A DNA stretch of 64,000 nucleotides from Fulvivirga imtechensis AK7 (GTDB lineage Bacteria > Bacteroidota > Bacteroidia > Cytophagales > Cyclobacteriaceae): contig NZ_AMZN01000069.1 in assembly GCF_000331535.1 (NCBI RefSeq), positions 24,711 to 88,710 on the forward strand, written 5' to 3'. The notes under the pieces are model-generated. The model had not been told where the DNA came from, made no database searches, and saw nothing but the letters and a program-made list of their open reading frames with translations. Position 1 is the first letter of the stretch; every line of letters starts with the position of its first letter. This document shows, piece after piece, positions 1 to 9,544 of the stretch. Both the position numbers and the translations under genes were made by a program.

Positions 1-126
1 AAAACCAATTAGCCCGTCTACATAGTTATTAAGAAGGGCTTCATTCAGGTTTTGATTTAATTCCGTTGCAGTTGGTTTATTCAAAATACGTTGATTTTTC
101 GTTCCATTTCTAACATCTCCATTCAT
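1..126 (-). CDS. N-terminus of an unidentified protein, cut by the window edge
   Basis: On the minus strand an ATG at 126-124 opens 42 codons without a stop that run off the left edge. The visible protein is hydrophilic and Asn-rich, with no signal peptide or membrane segment, and I do not recognise a family. It is divergent from the chemoreceptor gene and shares a 149-bp upstream region with it. The reading could also be chance, because only 126 bases are visible; the even codon content and lack of stops favour a gene. Confidence 0.4.
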   Translation of the reverse strand, partial: MNGDVRNGTKNQRILNKPTATELNQNLNEALLNNYVDGLIGF

Positions 127-207
127 AGGTAAATGAGTGTGGTGGTGATGGTAACTCTGTAATTTTCTTATATTTATATAAAGGCGTTTAAAAATTATTC
201 CTCAACA

Positions 208-248
208 TGTTGAACATTTCTTTTTGGAAAAAGTTTTAATGTTCAACA
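208..248. promoter_or_regulatory. Perfect 11-bp inverted repeat before the chemoreceptor gene
   Basis: TGTTGAACATT (208-218) is repeated in inverse at 238-248 with a 19-nt spacer. The left arm overlaps a second palindrome, CAACATGTTG (203-212). It ends 27 bp before the receptor ATG. It could be an operator for a dimeric regulator or a stem in the mRNA leader. A -7-like TATATTTA at 169-176 would place it just downstream of the transcription start. Confidence 0.5.
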
Positions 249-275
249 GAACTTTACTTACGACAATTTAAAAAA

Positions 276-3200
276 ATGGAATCTCCGAAGAAACCCGAAA
301 CTGAGAAAAGTACAGATAAAAGGTACGTACAATCTAAAAAAGAAGTTCCTGAAATAGATAATCACCAGAAAGACGATGATGAACCGATAAAATCTGGCAA
401 ATACAAAGCCTTTCCTGCTGCCGAACTTTACTCTATACCCATAAAGGAAACACTTAAGGACGAAGTATATGCTACCAAACAGCTAAACAAGATATTGTTT
501 GCATTGGATGCTTTTAAGAAAGGGGATATATCCGTACGGTTGAATAAAGAGGAAGATGATATATTTTCTGAAATAGCCGAAGCATACAACAGCATGGTGG
601 AAATGATCTCCGGTGTGGGCGGTGAAGTGTCGAGGATATCAAAAGTGGCAGGTATTGAAGGTAACCTGACCGCACGGGCATCGGCTGAAAATGCATCCGG
701 ATTTTGGAAGGACATCATCAACAATATTAATGGTTTGGTGGATTCCATTGCGGTACCGGTATTGGAAGTGGGTAAAGTTCTTAAAAATATATCGGGCGGT
801 AATCTGTATGAGAAGTTTGAGATCCCCGTAACAGGAGACTTTAAGGTGATGGCGGAGACCATCAACCGAACCATTGATAATCTTAACCTTTTTGCAGGGG
901 AAGTAACCCGTGTGGCCTTGGAAGTGGGTACCGAAGGTAAACTGGGTGGCCAGGCTACTGTACCCAATGTAGCCGGTGTATGGAAAGACCTGACCGACAA
1001 TGTGAACCTTATGGCAAGTAACCTGACCAACCAGGTGCGGGATATTGCCAATGTGGCAACTGCGGTTGCTAAAGGTAATCTTACGAAAAAAGTGTCGGTT
1101 GATGTAAAAGGGGAGTTCCTGGTACTGAAGGAGAATATCAACCAGATGACCGATTCACTTAATACTTTCGCTGATGAGGTAATTCGTGTGGCTCGCGAGG
1201 TGGGTACTGAAGGAAACCTTGGAGGGCAGGCAAAAGTACCGGGCGTGGAAGGTGTATGGAAAGAACTAACGGAAAATGTAAATATAATGGCGAGCAACCT
1301 CACCTCCCAGGTGCGGGATATCGCCAAAGTTTCCACTGCTGTGGCCCAAGGCGACCTTACCCAGAAGATTACGGTGGACGTGAAGGGTGAGATAGCGGGC
1401 CTGAAGGAGAACATCAACAAAATGGTGGATTCGCTGAATATTTTCAGTAATGAGGTAACAAGGGTGGCCCGTGAAGTGGGTACTGAAGGAAAGCTGGGCG
1501 GCCAGGCTAATGTGCCCAATGTAGCCGGTGTTTGGAAGGACCTGACGGATAATGTGAATACCATGGCGAGCAACCTGACCAACCAGGTGCGGGATATTGC
1601 TAAAGTATCCTCGGCTGTTGCGCAGGGCGACCTTTCACAGAAAGTAGCGGTGGATGTAAAAGGCGAGATTGCCGATCTGAAGGAGTTTATCAACAAGATG
1701 GTGGACTCTCTGAATATCTTCAGTAATGAGGTAACAAGGGTGGCGCGTGAAGTGGGTACCGAAGGAAAGCTGGGCGGCCAGGCTCACGTGCCTAACGTGG
1801 CCGGTGTATGGAAAGAGCTGACGGATAATGTAAATACCATGGCTCATAACCTGACGCTTCAGGTGCGGGATATTGCTGATGTCGCGATCGCGGTGGCGAA
1901 GGGGGATATGACCCAGAAAATTAAGGTAGATGCTAAAGGTGAGATTGCGGACTTGAAAGAGAACCTCAACCTGATGGTGGACTCCCTGAATATATTCTCT
2001 GATGAGGTGACGAGAGTGGCGCGTGAAGTGGGTACCGAAGGAAAACTGGGCGGCCAGGCCAATGTGCCTAATGTAGCCGGTGTATGGAAGGAACTAACTG
2101 ATAATGTAAATACCATGGCCAGTAACCTGACCCTTCAGGTGCGGGATATTGCTGATGTGGCAATTGCTGTGGCCAAGGGAGATATGACCCAGAAGATCAC
2201 GGTGGATGTAAAGGGAGAGTTCCTGGAGCTGAAGGAATACCTTAACCAGATGGTGGATTCGCTGAACATATTCGCCAGTGAGGTAACTCGTGTGGCCCGT
2301 GAGGTAGGTACCGAGGGTAATCTTGGTGGTCAGGCGATCGTGCCTGGTGTCGAGGGCCTTTGGAAAGAATTAACAGACAATGTGAATACCATGGCGAGTA
2401 ACCTGACGGAGCAGGTACGGGATATTGCGAAAGTATCTACTGCTGTTGCAAAGGGTGATTTGACCAAGAAGATCACGGTGGATGTAAAAGGTGAGATCGC
2501 GGACCTTAAAGAAAATATCAACGGCATGGTGGACTCCCTGAATATTTTCAGTAATGAGGTAACTCGTGTGGCTCGGGAAGTGGGTACGGAGGGTAAATTG
2601 GGTGGTCAGGCCAACGTGCCGAATGTAGCGGGTGTATGGAAAGATCTTACCGATAACGTAAACACCATGGGTAGCAACCTGACTGCCCAGGTGCGGGATA
2701 TCTCGCACGTAGCGACAGCGGTGGCCGAAGGTGACCTGAGCCAAAAAATTACGGTGGATGTAAAAGGAGAGATTGCCGATTTGAAGGACAATATTAATAA
2801 AATGGTGGACTCCCTGAACGTGTTTGCGGAGGAGGTAACAAGGGTGGCCCGCGAGGTGGGTACGGAAGGGAAACTGGGAGGACAGGCCAACGTACCGGCT
2901 GTGGAAGGTGTATGGAAGCACCTGACAGAGAATGTGAATATCATGGCGAATAACCTTACCACTCAGGTGCGGGGAATTGCCGGTGTGGCAACAGCGGTTG
3001 CGAAAGGTGACCTTACCAAGAAGATCTCCGTAGATGTAAAAGGTGAAATAGCAGATTTGAAGGAGAACATCAACAAAATGGTGGACTCGCTGAACATATT
3101 TAGTAATGAGGTAACGCGTGTGGCCCGTGAGGTGGGTACAGAAGGAAAACTGGGCGGTCAGGCCAATGTGCCGGGTGTGGAAGGCATCTGGAAAGAACTA

Positions 3201-5219
3201 ACCGTCAACGTGAATACCATGGCATCGAATCTGACCCTGCAGGTGCGGGATATTGCACAGGTAGCCACCGCGGTGGCGAGGGGCGATTTGACTAAAAAGA
3301 TCACGGTGGATGTAAACGGAGAGCTTGCCGTCTTAAAAGAAAACCTCAATAAGATGGTGGACTCCCTGAACGTATTCTCCAGCGAGGTAACTCGTGTGGC
3401 CCGTGAGGTGGGTACAGAAGGAAAGCTGGGTGGTCAGGCGAATGTACCCGGTGTGGAGGGCGTATGGAAGCAACTCACTGAAAATGTGAACATCATGGCG
3501 AACAACCTCACCACACAGGTGCGGGGTATTGTGAGTCTCGTTACGGCAGTATCGAAAGGTGATCTGACACAGAAATTTACCCTCGATGCCAGAGGGGAGG
3601 TGGCAGGGCTTGCAGAAACGATCAACTCGATGGTGACGATGCTGAACTCTCTGGCCAGGGAGGTCAGCAGGGTGGCGAGAGTAGCAGGTACGGAAGGAAA
3701 ACTGACGGAAAGGGTAGCGATGACCGATATCAGTGGAAGCTGGAAAGAGTTGGTAGATACGCTTAATAACCTTCTCGAGTCTATTGTATCCCCGGTACTG
3801 GAAGTAAGTCGGATAGTACGGGCGATATCAGAAGGAGACCTGACCCAGCGGGTGGAAATTGCAACAGCCGGTGATATTCAGTCGATGTCTAACGCTTTGA
3901 ATACTGCCGTTAGCAACCTGAATACACTACTCCTCAACATCAATGAGAGCTCAATGGTGGTGGGTGAGTCATCTGAAGAGATGGCTGCCAAGGGGCTTGA
4001 TATGAATGAAATTACGGTAAATGTGGCGCTTTCGATGCAAGCCATGGCCGAAGGTTCCAAAAACCAGGCAGGCAAGACTGACCAGGCCTTTAAATTGATC
4101 GAGGAAATTATGACCGGTACCGAGGAAACGGCCCATAAAGCGGAGATAGTAAACAATGCCGCGGCACTTGGTGAGAACACTTCTCAAATGGGTATGAAGA
4201 CGGTTTCCCAGGTGGTAAAAAATATGGAACAGATCGCTTCATCTGCTGCCCTGACTGCCAAAACCATTGAAGTATTGAGTGAACGTTCTCAGGAGATATC
4301 CAAGTACCTGGGTGTAATCACAGACATTTCTGCTCAAACCAACCTACTGGCACTTAACGCTGCCATTGAGGCGGCCAGAGCCGGTGAGGCGGGTAAAGGT
4401 TTTGCCGTTGTGGCCGAGGAGATCAGAAAGCTTGCCGAAGGATCGAGGAAATCTGCTAATGAGATCGAAACCCTTGTGGCGGATGTGAAGAAAGATTCAT
4501 CGTCAGCATCAGCGGCAATCGTAAACATGACCGAAATAGTGGAGAAAGGTAAGCAGGCTACGTTTGATGCTACCGAGGCCTTCGAAAACATTGCTGATTC
4601 CAGTAGCAAAACCCTAAAAACAGCGGAGGATATCCGAATAGCGACTGAGTTACAGAAAAAGAAGATCTCAGATGTTGTTAAGTACGTGGAAGAAGTGGTG
4701 GATATTGCCGAGCAAACAGCAAATACCACTGAAGGTGTGGCCAGCACTGCACAGCAACTGTCGGCATCCATGGAAGAATTTACTGAGTCTAGCCAGAATA
4801 TGAAATTTATTGCGGAAGACCTTCAAATGGGTATTAGCGCTTTCAAACTTTATCCTACACATGAGCGTGAGATACATCTTTCCCCCCATGCAATTCAGGC
4901 GCCCCCAAAAACCCTTTCGTTCAGAACACAACGCGAATTGACCGCAAGACGACAAATATCAAGTGTGCCGACTGTACTAAAAGGGACCTCAAGTAAACTA
5001 AAATCAACAGGGCCGAATAGAAAATTGCCTGTCGATAGCCCTTCAGTTGCAAAAAAAGAGACAATAGCGAAGAAAAAAGCTTCTGCTACAGGTACTAAAA
5101 AGACGGCAACAAAATCTGTTACAGCAAAGAGTACCTCAAGGAAGGAAGATGCCAGCAGCTCAAAGCCAACCTCCGGCACGAAGTCTACTTCGAATAAGAA
5201 ATCAGGTAAAAGTAAATAG
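276..5219 (+). CDS. Giant cytoplasmic poly-HAMP methyl-accepting chemotaxis-type receptor
   Basis: The protein has 1647 residues and no membrane segment, so it should be a soluble receptor. A charged N-terminus of about 70 residues is followed by HAMP-like material and twelve units of exactly 92 residues. The core is [15 protein letters not shown], then a VWKxLTxNVN motif and an [18 protein letters not shown] motif. The unit cores begin at 645 and recur every 276 nt to 3681. Each unit is probably a pair of HAMP domains. Residues about 1220-1500 form a methyl-accepting signalling hairpin whose tip carries [17 protein letters not shown], the site that contacts CheA and CheW. The last 100 or so residues are a Lys/Ser/Thr/Ala-rich, histone-H1-like tail. 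It heads an operon with cheW, cheY, cheA and cheC. The input signal is unknown. Confidence 0.9.
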   Translation: MESPKKPETEKSTDKRYVQSKKEVPEIDNHQKDDDEPIKSGKYKAFPAAELYSIPIKETLKDEVYATKQLNKILFALDAFKKGDISVRLNKEEDDIFSEIAEAYNSMVEMISGVGGEVSRISKVAGIEGNLTARASAENASGFWKDIINNINGLVDSIAVPVLEVGKVLKNISGGNLYEKFEIPVTGDFKVMAETINRTIDNLNLFAGEVTRVALEVGTEGKLGGQATVPNVAGVWKDLTDNVNLMASNLTNQVRDIANVATAVAKGNLTKKVSVDVKGEFLVLKENINQMTDSLNTFADEVIRVAREVGTEGNLGGQAKVPGVEGVWKELTENVNIMASNLTSQVRDIAKVSTAVAQGDLTQKITVDVKGEIAGLKENINKMVDSLNIFSNEVTRVAREVGTEGKLGGQANVPNVAGVWKDLTDNVNTMASNLTNQVRDIAKVSSAVAQGDLSQKVAVDVKGEIADLKEFINKMVDSLNIFSNEVTRVAREVGTEGKLGGQAHVPNVAGVWKELTDNVNTMAHNLTLQVRDIADVAIAVAKGDMTQKIKVDAKGEIADLKENLNLMVDSLNIFSDEVTRVAREVGTEGKLGGQANVPNVAGVWKELTDNVNTMASNLTLQVRDIADVAIAVAKGDMTQKITVDVKGEFLELKEYLNQMVDSLNIFASEVTRVAREVGTEGNLGGQAIVPGVEGLWKELTDNVNTMASNLTEQVRDIAKVSTAVAKGDLTKKITVDVKGEIADLKENINGMVDSLNIFSNEVTRVAREVGTEGKLGGQANVPNVAGVWKDLTDNVNTMGSNLTAQVRDISHVATAVAEGDLSQKITVDVKGEIADLKDNINKMVDSLNVFAEEVTRVAREVGTEGKLGGQANVPAVEGVWKHLTENVNIMANNLTTQVRGIAGVATAVAKGDLTKKISVDVKGEIADLKENINKMVDSLNIFSNEVTRVAREVGTEGKLGGQANVPGVEGIWKELTVNVNTMASNLTLQVRDIAQVATAVARGDLTKKITVDVNGELAVLKENLNKMVDSLNVFSSEVTRVAREVGTEGKLGGQANVPGVEGVWKQLTENVNIMANNLTTQVRGIVSLVTAVSKGDLTQKFTLDARGEVAGLAETINSMVTMLNSLAREVSRVARVAGTEGKLTERVAMTDISGSWKELVDTLNNLLESIVSPVLEVSRIVRAISEGDLTQRVEIATAGDIQSMSNALNTAVSNLNTLLLNINESSMVVGESSEEMAAKGLDMNEITVNVALSMQAMAEGSKNQAGKTDQAFKLIEEIMTGTEETAHKAEIVNNAAALGENTSQMGMKTVSQVVKNMEQIASSAALTAKTIEVLSERSQEISKYLGVITDISAQTNLLALNAAIEAARAGEAGKGFAVVAEEIRKLAEGSRKSANEIETLVADVKKDSSSASAAIVNMTEIVEKGKQATFDATEAFENIADSSSKTLKTAEDIRIATELQKKKISDVVKYVEEVVDIAEQTANTTEGVASTAQQLSASMEEFTESSQNMKFIAEDLQMGISAFKLYPTHEREIHLSPHAIQAPPKTLSFRTQRELTARRQISSVPTVLKGTSSKLKSTGPNRKLPVDSPSVAKKETIAKKKASATGTKKTATKSVTAKSTSRKEDASSSKPTSGTKSTSNKKSGKSK

Positions 5220-5243
5220 GCTTAAATTTAAACCTGTGAAATT

Positions 5244-5771
5244 ATGGAAGATAAGGACAGCATCGCTTTAGTACAGGAAGGCAAAAGCAAGAAAAATGAG
5301 GTGCTTTATCAGTTTGTTACTTTCAAATTGGGCACGGAAGATTATGCAGTCAGTATTGAGCACGTAAAGGAGGTGACTATAACTCCGAAAATCTCTAAAA
5401 TGCCAAAGACCCCACCCTTCATTAAAGGCGTGGCCAGTGTGCGAGGCGACTTGATTGCTATTGTAGATCTTGAGGAGCGGTTTGACCTTAAGCCAGCCCT
5501 GAAAATAAAAGATGCCCCTATAGCTGATTCATTTACTATAGTTATAGATGCCGATACCTATACCATCGGTTTTATTGTAACAGAGATGCCAAATACGTTA
5601 GTACTTTCGGAATCCCAAATTAATCGTTCTGCCGATGTGATCGAGAAAGCCCGGTTAAAAAACAAATTCATTTCCGGACTGGGAAAAACTAATGATGGTG
5701 ATCTGGTGATCTTATTAGATATATTAAAAGTATTGTCAGCAAAGGAAATAAGTCAGATTTCTTCGGTTTAA
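5244..5771 (+). CDS. cheW: CheW-type chemotaxis coupling protein
   Basis: A 175-residue CheW-domain protein. After a hydrophilic N-terminus of about 22 residues it shows the usual opening, FVTFKLGTEDYAVSIEHVKEV, split here only by description. It then has the loop motif MPKTPPFIKGVASVRGDLIA, typical of CheW (the family form is xP.fIkGvinlRG). CheW bridges receptor tips to the CheA kinase. It starts 24 nt after the giant receptor gene, in the same direction, so it is probably co-transcribed and specific for that receptor. Confidence 0.93.
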   Translation: MEDKDSIALVQEGKSKKNEVLYQFVTFKLGTEDYAVSIEHVKEVTITPKISKMPKTPPFIKGVASVRGDLIAIVDLEERFDLKPALKIKDAPIADSFTIVIDADTYTIGFIVTEMPNTLVLSESQINRSADVIEKARLKNKFISGLGKTNDGDLVILLDILKVLSAKEISQISSV

Positions 5772-5828
5772 AATTTTGAATTGCCTGTTGCTGACATTAA
5801 ATTAAAATCATAAAAAATATATATAGTC

Positions 5829-6215
5829 ATGAGTAAGAATATTTTAGTAGTAGATGATTCGTACTACATGAGAACGATCTTAAAGAATATTCTTGAGGAT
5901 GCGGGATATAATGTAGTGAATGAAGCAGCCAGTGGCCAGGATGCTCTAAAGGGCGTGGATGAGCAGCATGATAATCTCGACCTGGTAACGTTGGATCTGA
6001 TTTTGCCCGACAATTCAGGTTTGGACGTTTTGAGATCTATAAAGGAGAAATATCCTGATCAGAATGTAGTTGTAGTAAGTGCGGTAGGACAGAGCAGCAT
6101 AGTAGAGCAGGCGATGGAAATTGGAGCCAGTGCCTATATTGTGAAACCATTTGATGAAGAAAAGGTAGTGGAGGTGGTGGGAGAAATTCTTGGTAATGAG
6201 ATAAATAATGAATGA
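5829..6215 (+). CDS. cheY: CheY-like single-domain response regulator
   Basis: A 128-residue receiver domain with nothing attached. The acidic pair is D9-D10, the phospho-acceptor is D56 within VTLDLILPD, the Ser switch lies in VVVVSAVGQSS, and the conserved Lys lies in IVKPFDEEK. With no output domain, it must act by protein-protein contact on a motor, a transporter or another regulator. The start of cheA overlaps its end by 8 nt, implying translational coupling. Whether it controls gliding or something else cannot be read from the sequence. Confidence 0.93.
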   Translation: MSKNILVVDDSYYMRTILKNILEDAGYNVVNEAASGQDALKGVDEQHDNLDLVTLDLILPDNSGLDVLRSIKEKYPDQNVVVVSAVGQSSIVEQAMEIGASAYIVKPFDEEKVVEVVGEILGNEINNE

Positions 6216-7854
6216 TCGCGAAAAGGAATATCGTGCCATTTTCTTAGCAGAGGCGCAGCAGAGCTATGACCAGATATCAACAGACATAGTTAAGCTTGAG
6301 CGTGATCCTGGTAATGAACAAGTTGTGGCCGAGATCTTTCGGCTTCTCCATAATATGAAGGCCAATGCCGGTACTATGGAATTGGAGGCTATTGCTGAGC
6401 TCGCCCACAGACTCGAAAATGTTTTCAGCGCAATACGTAATGGTGATATTACCTTTGAGGGAAGCAAGGTGAATTTGATATTCAAAGCCGTTGACTACCT
6501 TGGATATCTTATCAATAATATAGCTAAACCACGCGTACAACAACATAACAATGAGCTACTTGACGGGCTTAATGAAGTGATTTCCGGTGGAGAGGACAGG
6601 ATTGAAGGGCTTCAAAGCGAGGGAGGGGCCAGTGTCGTGTCCAACAAGCTTCACTTGTCTGATTCTGTATCCATTTCATTAAAAAAACTGGACGATCTAC
6701 TCAATCTTGTGGGTGAGCTCATCATTAGTAGAGATCATCTGATCAGCTTTGCGGAGATAATTGAAAATCAGCAGATCAAGGTTATTACGCAAAGCCTGTC
6801 GCGAGTAGCAGACAGTATTCAGGAGACTGTGATGACGGCACGGCTGGTCACGGTATCCTCTTTGTTTAATAAATTTCCACGTATCATACGTGATATTGCA
6901 GCCAAAGAAAAGAAGGTTGTTAACCTTGTAGTAGAAGGTGCGGACACCACAATTGACAGAAATGTACTTAAGGTGATATCCGACATTATGATACATCTTA
7001 TTCGCAATGCAATTACTCATGGTATAGAAGCCCCACAGGATCGAAAAAAGCAAAAAAAGAAGGAGGAGGGATCGCTTAAAATATCTGCCAGCAGTGACAA
7101 GGGTCTTGTTTTTATCTCTATTTCCGATGATGGCCGTGGGTTAAACCCAAAGGCCATTAAGTCCCGGGCCGTGGAGAAAAAGATGATTACCAGCGCTAAG
7201 GCACGTTCACTCACAGATAATGAGGCGCTTGGCCTTTTGTTCGTTCCCGGATTTTCCATGGCTGACAAGGTTACTGAATTTGCAGGCAGAGGAGTGGGAT
7301 TAGACATTGTCAAAAGTGTAATAGACTCCATCGGAGGAGACTTAAAAATAGAATCTGAAGTAGGTAAGGGCACTAATTTTATTATGTCACTACCTATTTC
7401 AATGGCCGTGAAAGCAGCGCTGTTGTTTAAGGTTGGCGAGAACAATTTTGCACTGCCACTGCTGAATATACATTCGGTAGTTACTGTTTCGCGCAGGTCT
7501 ATACATACCATAGCTGGAGTGTTGACATTGGAGCGCAAAGATGAAACAATAGAATTAATCTATATGAATGACTTTTTGTTTAAGGAGGAATATCAGACGA
7601 GCTTTATCAATTTGAAACGTGAGATAATGGATATAGTCATTGTCTGGTACAACAACAAAAAGTATGGACTTATAGTGGATCAGCTCCTTAGGCAGCAGGA
7701 GATCATGATTAAACCTTTACAAAAACCACTGGACAATAATCATTTGTTTAGTGGCATTACTTTACTCGGGTCTGGTGAGGTTTGTTATGTGCTGGATGTT
7801 GCCAATGCTACCAAAATTTATGAGCAAAAGGAAAGCAGTTTACAAATTTACTAG
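6208..7854 (+). CDS. cheA: CheA-type chemosensory histidine kinase
   Basis: A 548-residue CheA. The HPt domain (about 1-105) has phospho-acceptor H48 in LLHNMKANAG. There is no obvious P2 CheY-docking domain, only a short linker. The dimerisation helices start near LKKLDDLLNLVGELI. The ATPase domain has an N-box HLIRNAITHGIE, a G1 box DDGRGLN and a G2 box GRGVGLDIV. A CheW-like P5 domain ends the protein. The N-box has Thr where many CheA proteins have Asp (NAxDHGIE), but the essential Asn is present. The stop TAG overlaps the GTG of the next gene by one base. Confidence 0.93.
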   Translation: MNDREKEYRAIFLAEAQQSYDQISTDIVKLERDPGNEQVVAEIFRLLHNMKANAGTMELEAIAELAHRLENVFSAIRNGDITFEGSKVNLIFKAVDYLGYLINNIAKPRVQQHNNELLDGLNEVISGGEDRIEGLQSEGGASVVSNKLHLSDSVSISLKKLDDLLNLVGELIISRDHLISFAEIIENQQIKVITQSLSRVADSIQETVMTARLVTVSSLFNKFPRIIRDIAAKEKKVVNLVVEGADTTIDRNVLKVISDIMIHLIRNAITHGIEAPQDRKKQKKKEEGSLKISASSDKGLVFISISDDGRGLNPKAIKSRAVEKKMITSAKARSLTDNEALGLLFVPGFSMADKVTEFAGRGVGLDIVKSVIDSIGGDLKIESEVGKGTNFIMSLPISMAVKAALLFKVGENNFALPLLNIHSVVTVSRRSIHTIAGVLTLERKDETIELIYMNDFLFKEEYQTSFINLKREIMDIVIVWYNNKKYGLIVDQLLRQQEIMIKPLQKPLDNNHLFSGITLLGSGEVCYVLDVANATKIYEQKESSLQIY

Positions 7855-8495
7855 TGCCTGTAATGCTTTATGACCAAATGACACAGCTAGAAAAAGATAT
7901 ACTACAGGAATTAATGAACATAATTCTGGCTAAAGCTGCTGATTCTTTTGCAAGAATATCAAAGGAAGAAGTGCTGATCAATGTGCCAAAATTATATGAA
8001 GCTGACAAGGAATCGGCTTTGGAGGAATTATTTAACGATAATAGAATTGAAGTAATTATACAGTCAGAGGTTAAAGGTGATATCTATGCCCATACTTTGA
8101 TCCTCTTTTCTGATAAACAGATCCGGATGTTTGAAGCTGCTTGCCTTAAAACAACCACAGTGACTAACAAAATGAGGGAATCCCTGCTACTGGAGATAAG
8201 TAATATAGTAACAGGTACACTGGTAACGCACCTTGCAGATATCCTTAAAATAAATATTTACGGGTCGGTTCCAAGCGCCCCGATTTATCGTACTGCTGTC
8301 ACTGAAAATGACCTGGTGCTGGACCTTGATCTGACTCGCCCTGTGCTTTTCACTGTAAATACGATATTTAAAAGCAGTCATCAGCAGGTCGATATGTCAA
8401 TGGTTTTGATTTTTGATATTCCTAACCTGGAAAAGGTCATGAACCTGATCAGGAAGATAAACAAAAGAGAATTTAAATTACTATTAAAGGACTAA
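7854..8495 (+). CDS. CheC/CheX-family CheY-P phosphatase
   Basis: A 213-residue CheC-like protein. Both copies of the family active-site pattern [D/S]-x3-E-x2-N-x22-P are intact: DILQELMN with the Pro 23 residues later near the N-terminus, and SLLLEISN with its Pro likewise spaced near the middle. CheC proteins dephosphorylate CheY-P, so this is probably the off-switch for the CheY in this operon. The start is taken as GTG at 7854, overlapping the cheA stop; an ATG at 7863 is the alternative. No CheD partner is present. Confidence 0.85.
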   Translation: MPVMLYDQMTQLEKDILQELMNIILAKAADSFARISKEEVLINVPKLYEADKESALEELFNDNRIEVIIQSEVKGDIYAHTLILFSDKQIRMFEAACLKTTTVTNKMRESLLLEISNIVTGTLVTHLADILKINIYGSVPSAPIYRTAVTENDLVLDLDLTRPVLFTVNTIFKSSHQQVDMSMVLIFDIPNLEKVMNLIRKINKREFKLLLKD

Positions 8496-8564
8496 GTGCC
8501 CTCCTCTATCTAGCTTTATTATAATTTATTCCTTTATTTAGTAGTTAGAATTAAACCTAACTTT

Positions 8565-9536
8565 ATGAGCGATATATTGTACGATGAGGTGCCATCACTG
8601 GACCTCGCAGATTTTGATAGTGGCGATGCAGAACGCAGGAAGAAGTTTGTCAGAGAGCTGGGGGAAGCTTATAACAATATCGGATTTGTTGCAATAAAAA
8701 ACCATTATCTGACGGATGAATTGTCGAAGAGCCTGTATACAGCTATACAGAAGTTCTTTTCTTTGCCCGATGAGGTGAAGCAAAAGTATGAAATAGAAGG
8801 TCTGGCAGGGCAGCGGGGCTATATAGGTAAAGGTAAAGAGCATGCTAAAGGCAGAACTACAGGAGACCTGAAAGAGTTTTTCCATATAGGACAGGAAGTT
8901 ACTGACAATGATCCCATCAAAGCAGAATATCCCGACAATGTGTGGGTAGAGGAGGTTCCCGAACTGAAGACAGTTGGTCTTGAAGTATACCGAAGATTGG
9001 AAAAAACGGGAGTACAAATGCTAAGAGCCATAGCACTTTACCTTGGACTTGACGAGAACTATTTCGATAACAAAGTTAAGAATGGAAATAGTATCCTTAG
9101 GCCCATTCACTATTTTCCTATTGAAAATCCAGATGCTGTGCCCGCAGATGCAGTAAGAGCTGCTGAACATGGAGATATTAACCTTATTACACTATTAATG
9201 GGTGCCAGCGCTGACGGCTTGCAGGTGCTGAGGAAGGATGGAAAATGGATACCCATTACCGCACTTCCTGAGCAGTTGGTGGTCAATGTGGGTGATATGT
9301 TGGAGCGCCATACTAATAATAAGCTTAAATCTACAATACACCGGGTGGTCAACCCTCCCAAAGAACAGATGCGTACATCCAGGTATTCAATTCCGTTTTT
9401 TATGCATCCCAGGTCTGAAATGGATCTCTCCTGTCTGGAGAATTGTATAGATGAGGCGCATCCTAAACAATTTGACGACATCTCAGCGGGAGATTTTCTG
9501 GACCAACGACTGGCAGAGATAGGTTTGAAGAAATAA
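8565..9536 (+). CDS. Isopenicillin N synthase-like 2-oxoglutarate/Fe(II) oxygenase
   Basis: A 323-residue protein with the family plan: an N-terminal DIOX_N region (the IPxLDLADF-type opening and the YNNIGFVAIKNH motif), then a double-stranded beta-helix core. The metal ligands are visible as the H-x-D of AAEHGDINLITLL and the distal His of TIHRVVNPP. The 2-oxoglutarate-binding R-x-S follows in SRYSIPFF. The substrate cannot be told from sequence; related bacterial proteins are mostly annotated only as oxidoreductases. It begins 69 nt after cheC and is followed 8 nt later by the chrA-like gene. Confidence 0.9.
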   Translation: MSDILYDEVPSLDLADFDSGDAERRKKFVRELGEAYNNIGFVAIKNHYLTDELSKSLYTAIQKFFSLPDEVKQKYEIEGLAGQRGYIGKGKEHAKGRTTGDLKEFFHIGQEVTDNDPIKAEYPDNVWVEEVPELKTVGLEVYRRLEKTGVQMLRAIALYLGLDENYFDNKVKNGNSILRPIHYFPIENPDAVPADAVRAAEHGDINLITLLMGASADGLQVLRKDGKWIPITALPEQLVVNVGDMLERHTNNKLKSTIHRVVNPPKEQMRTSRYSIPFFMHPRSEMDLSCLENCIDEAHPKQFDDISAGDFLDQRLAEIGLKK

Positions 9537-9544
9537 GCCGGGAG

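Noticed and set aside
428..3625. Many leftward open frames inside the poly-HAMP receptor gene
   Set aside because: They are reverse-strand shadows of the 276-bp repeats and share the same repeated composition; no start signals or known domains.
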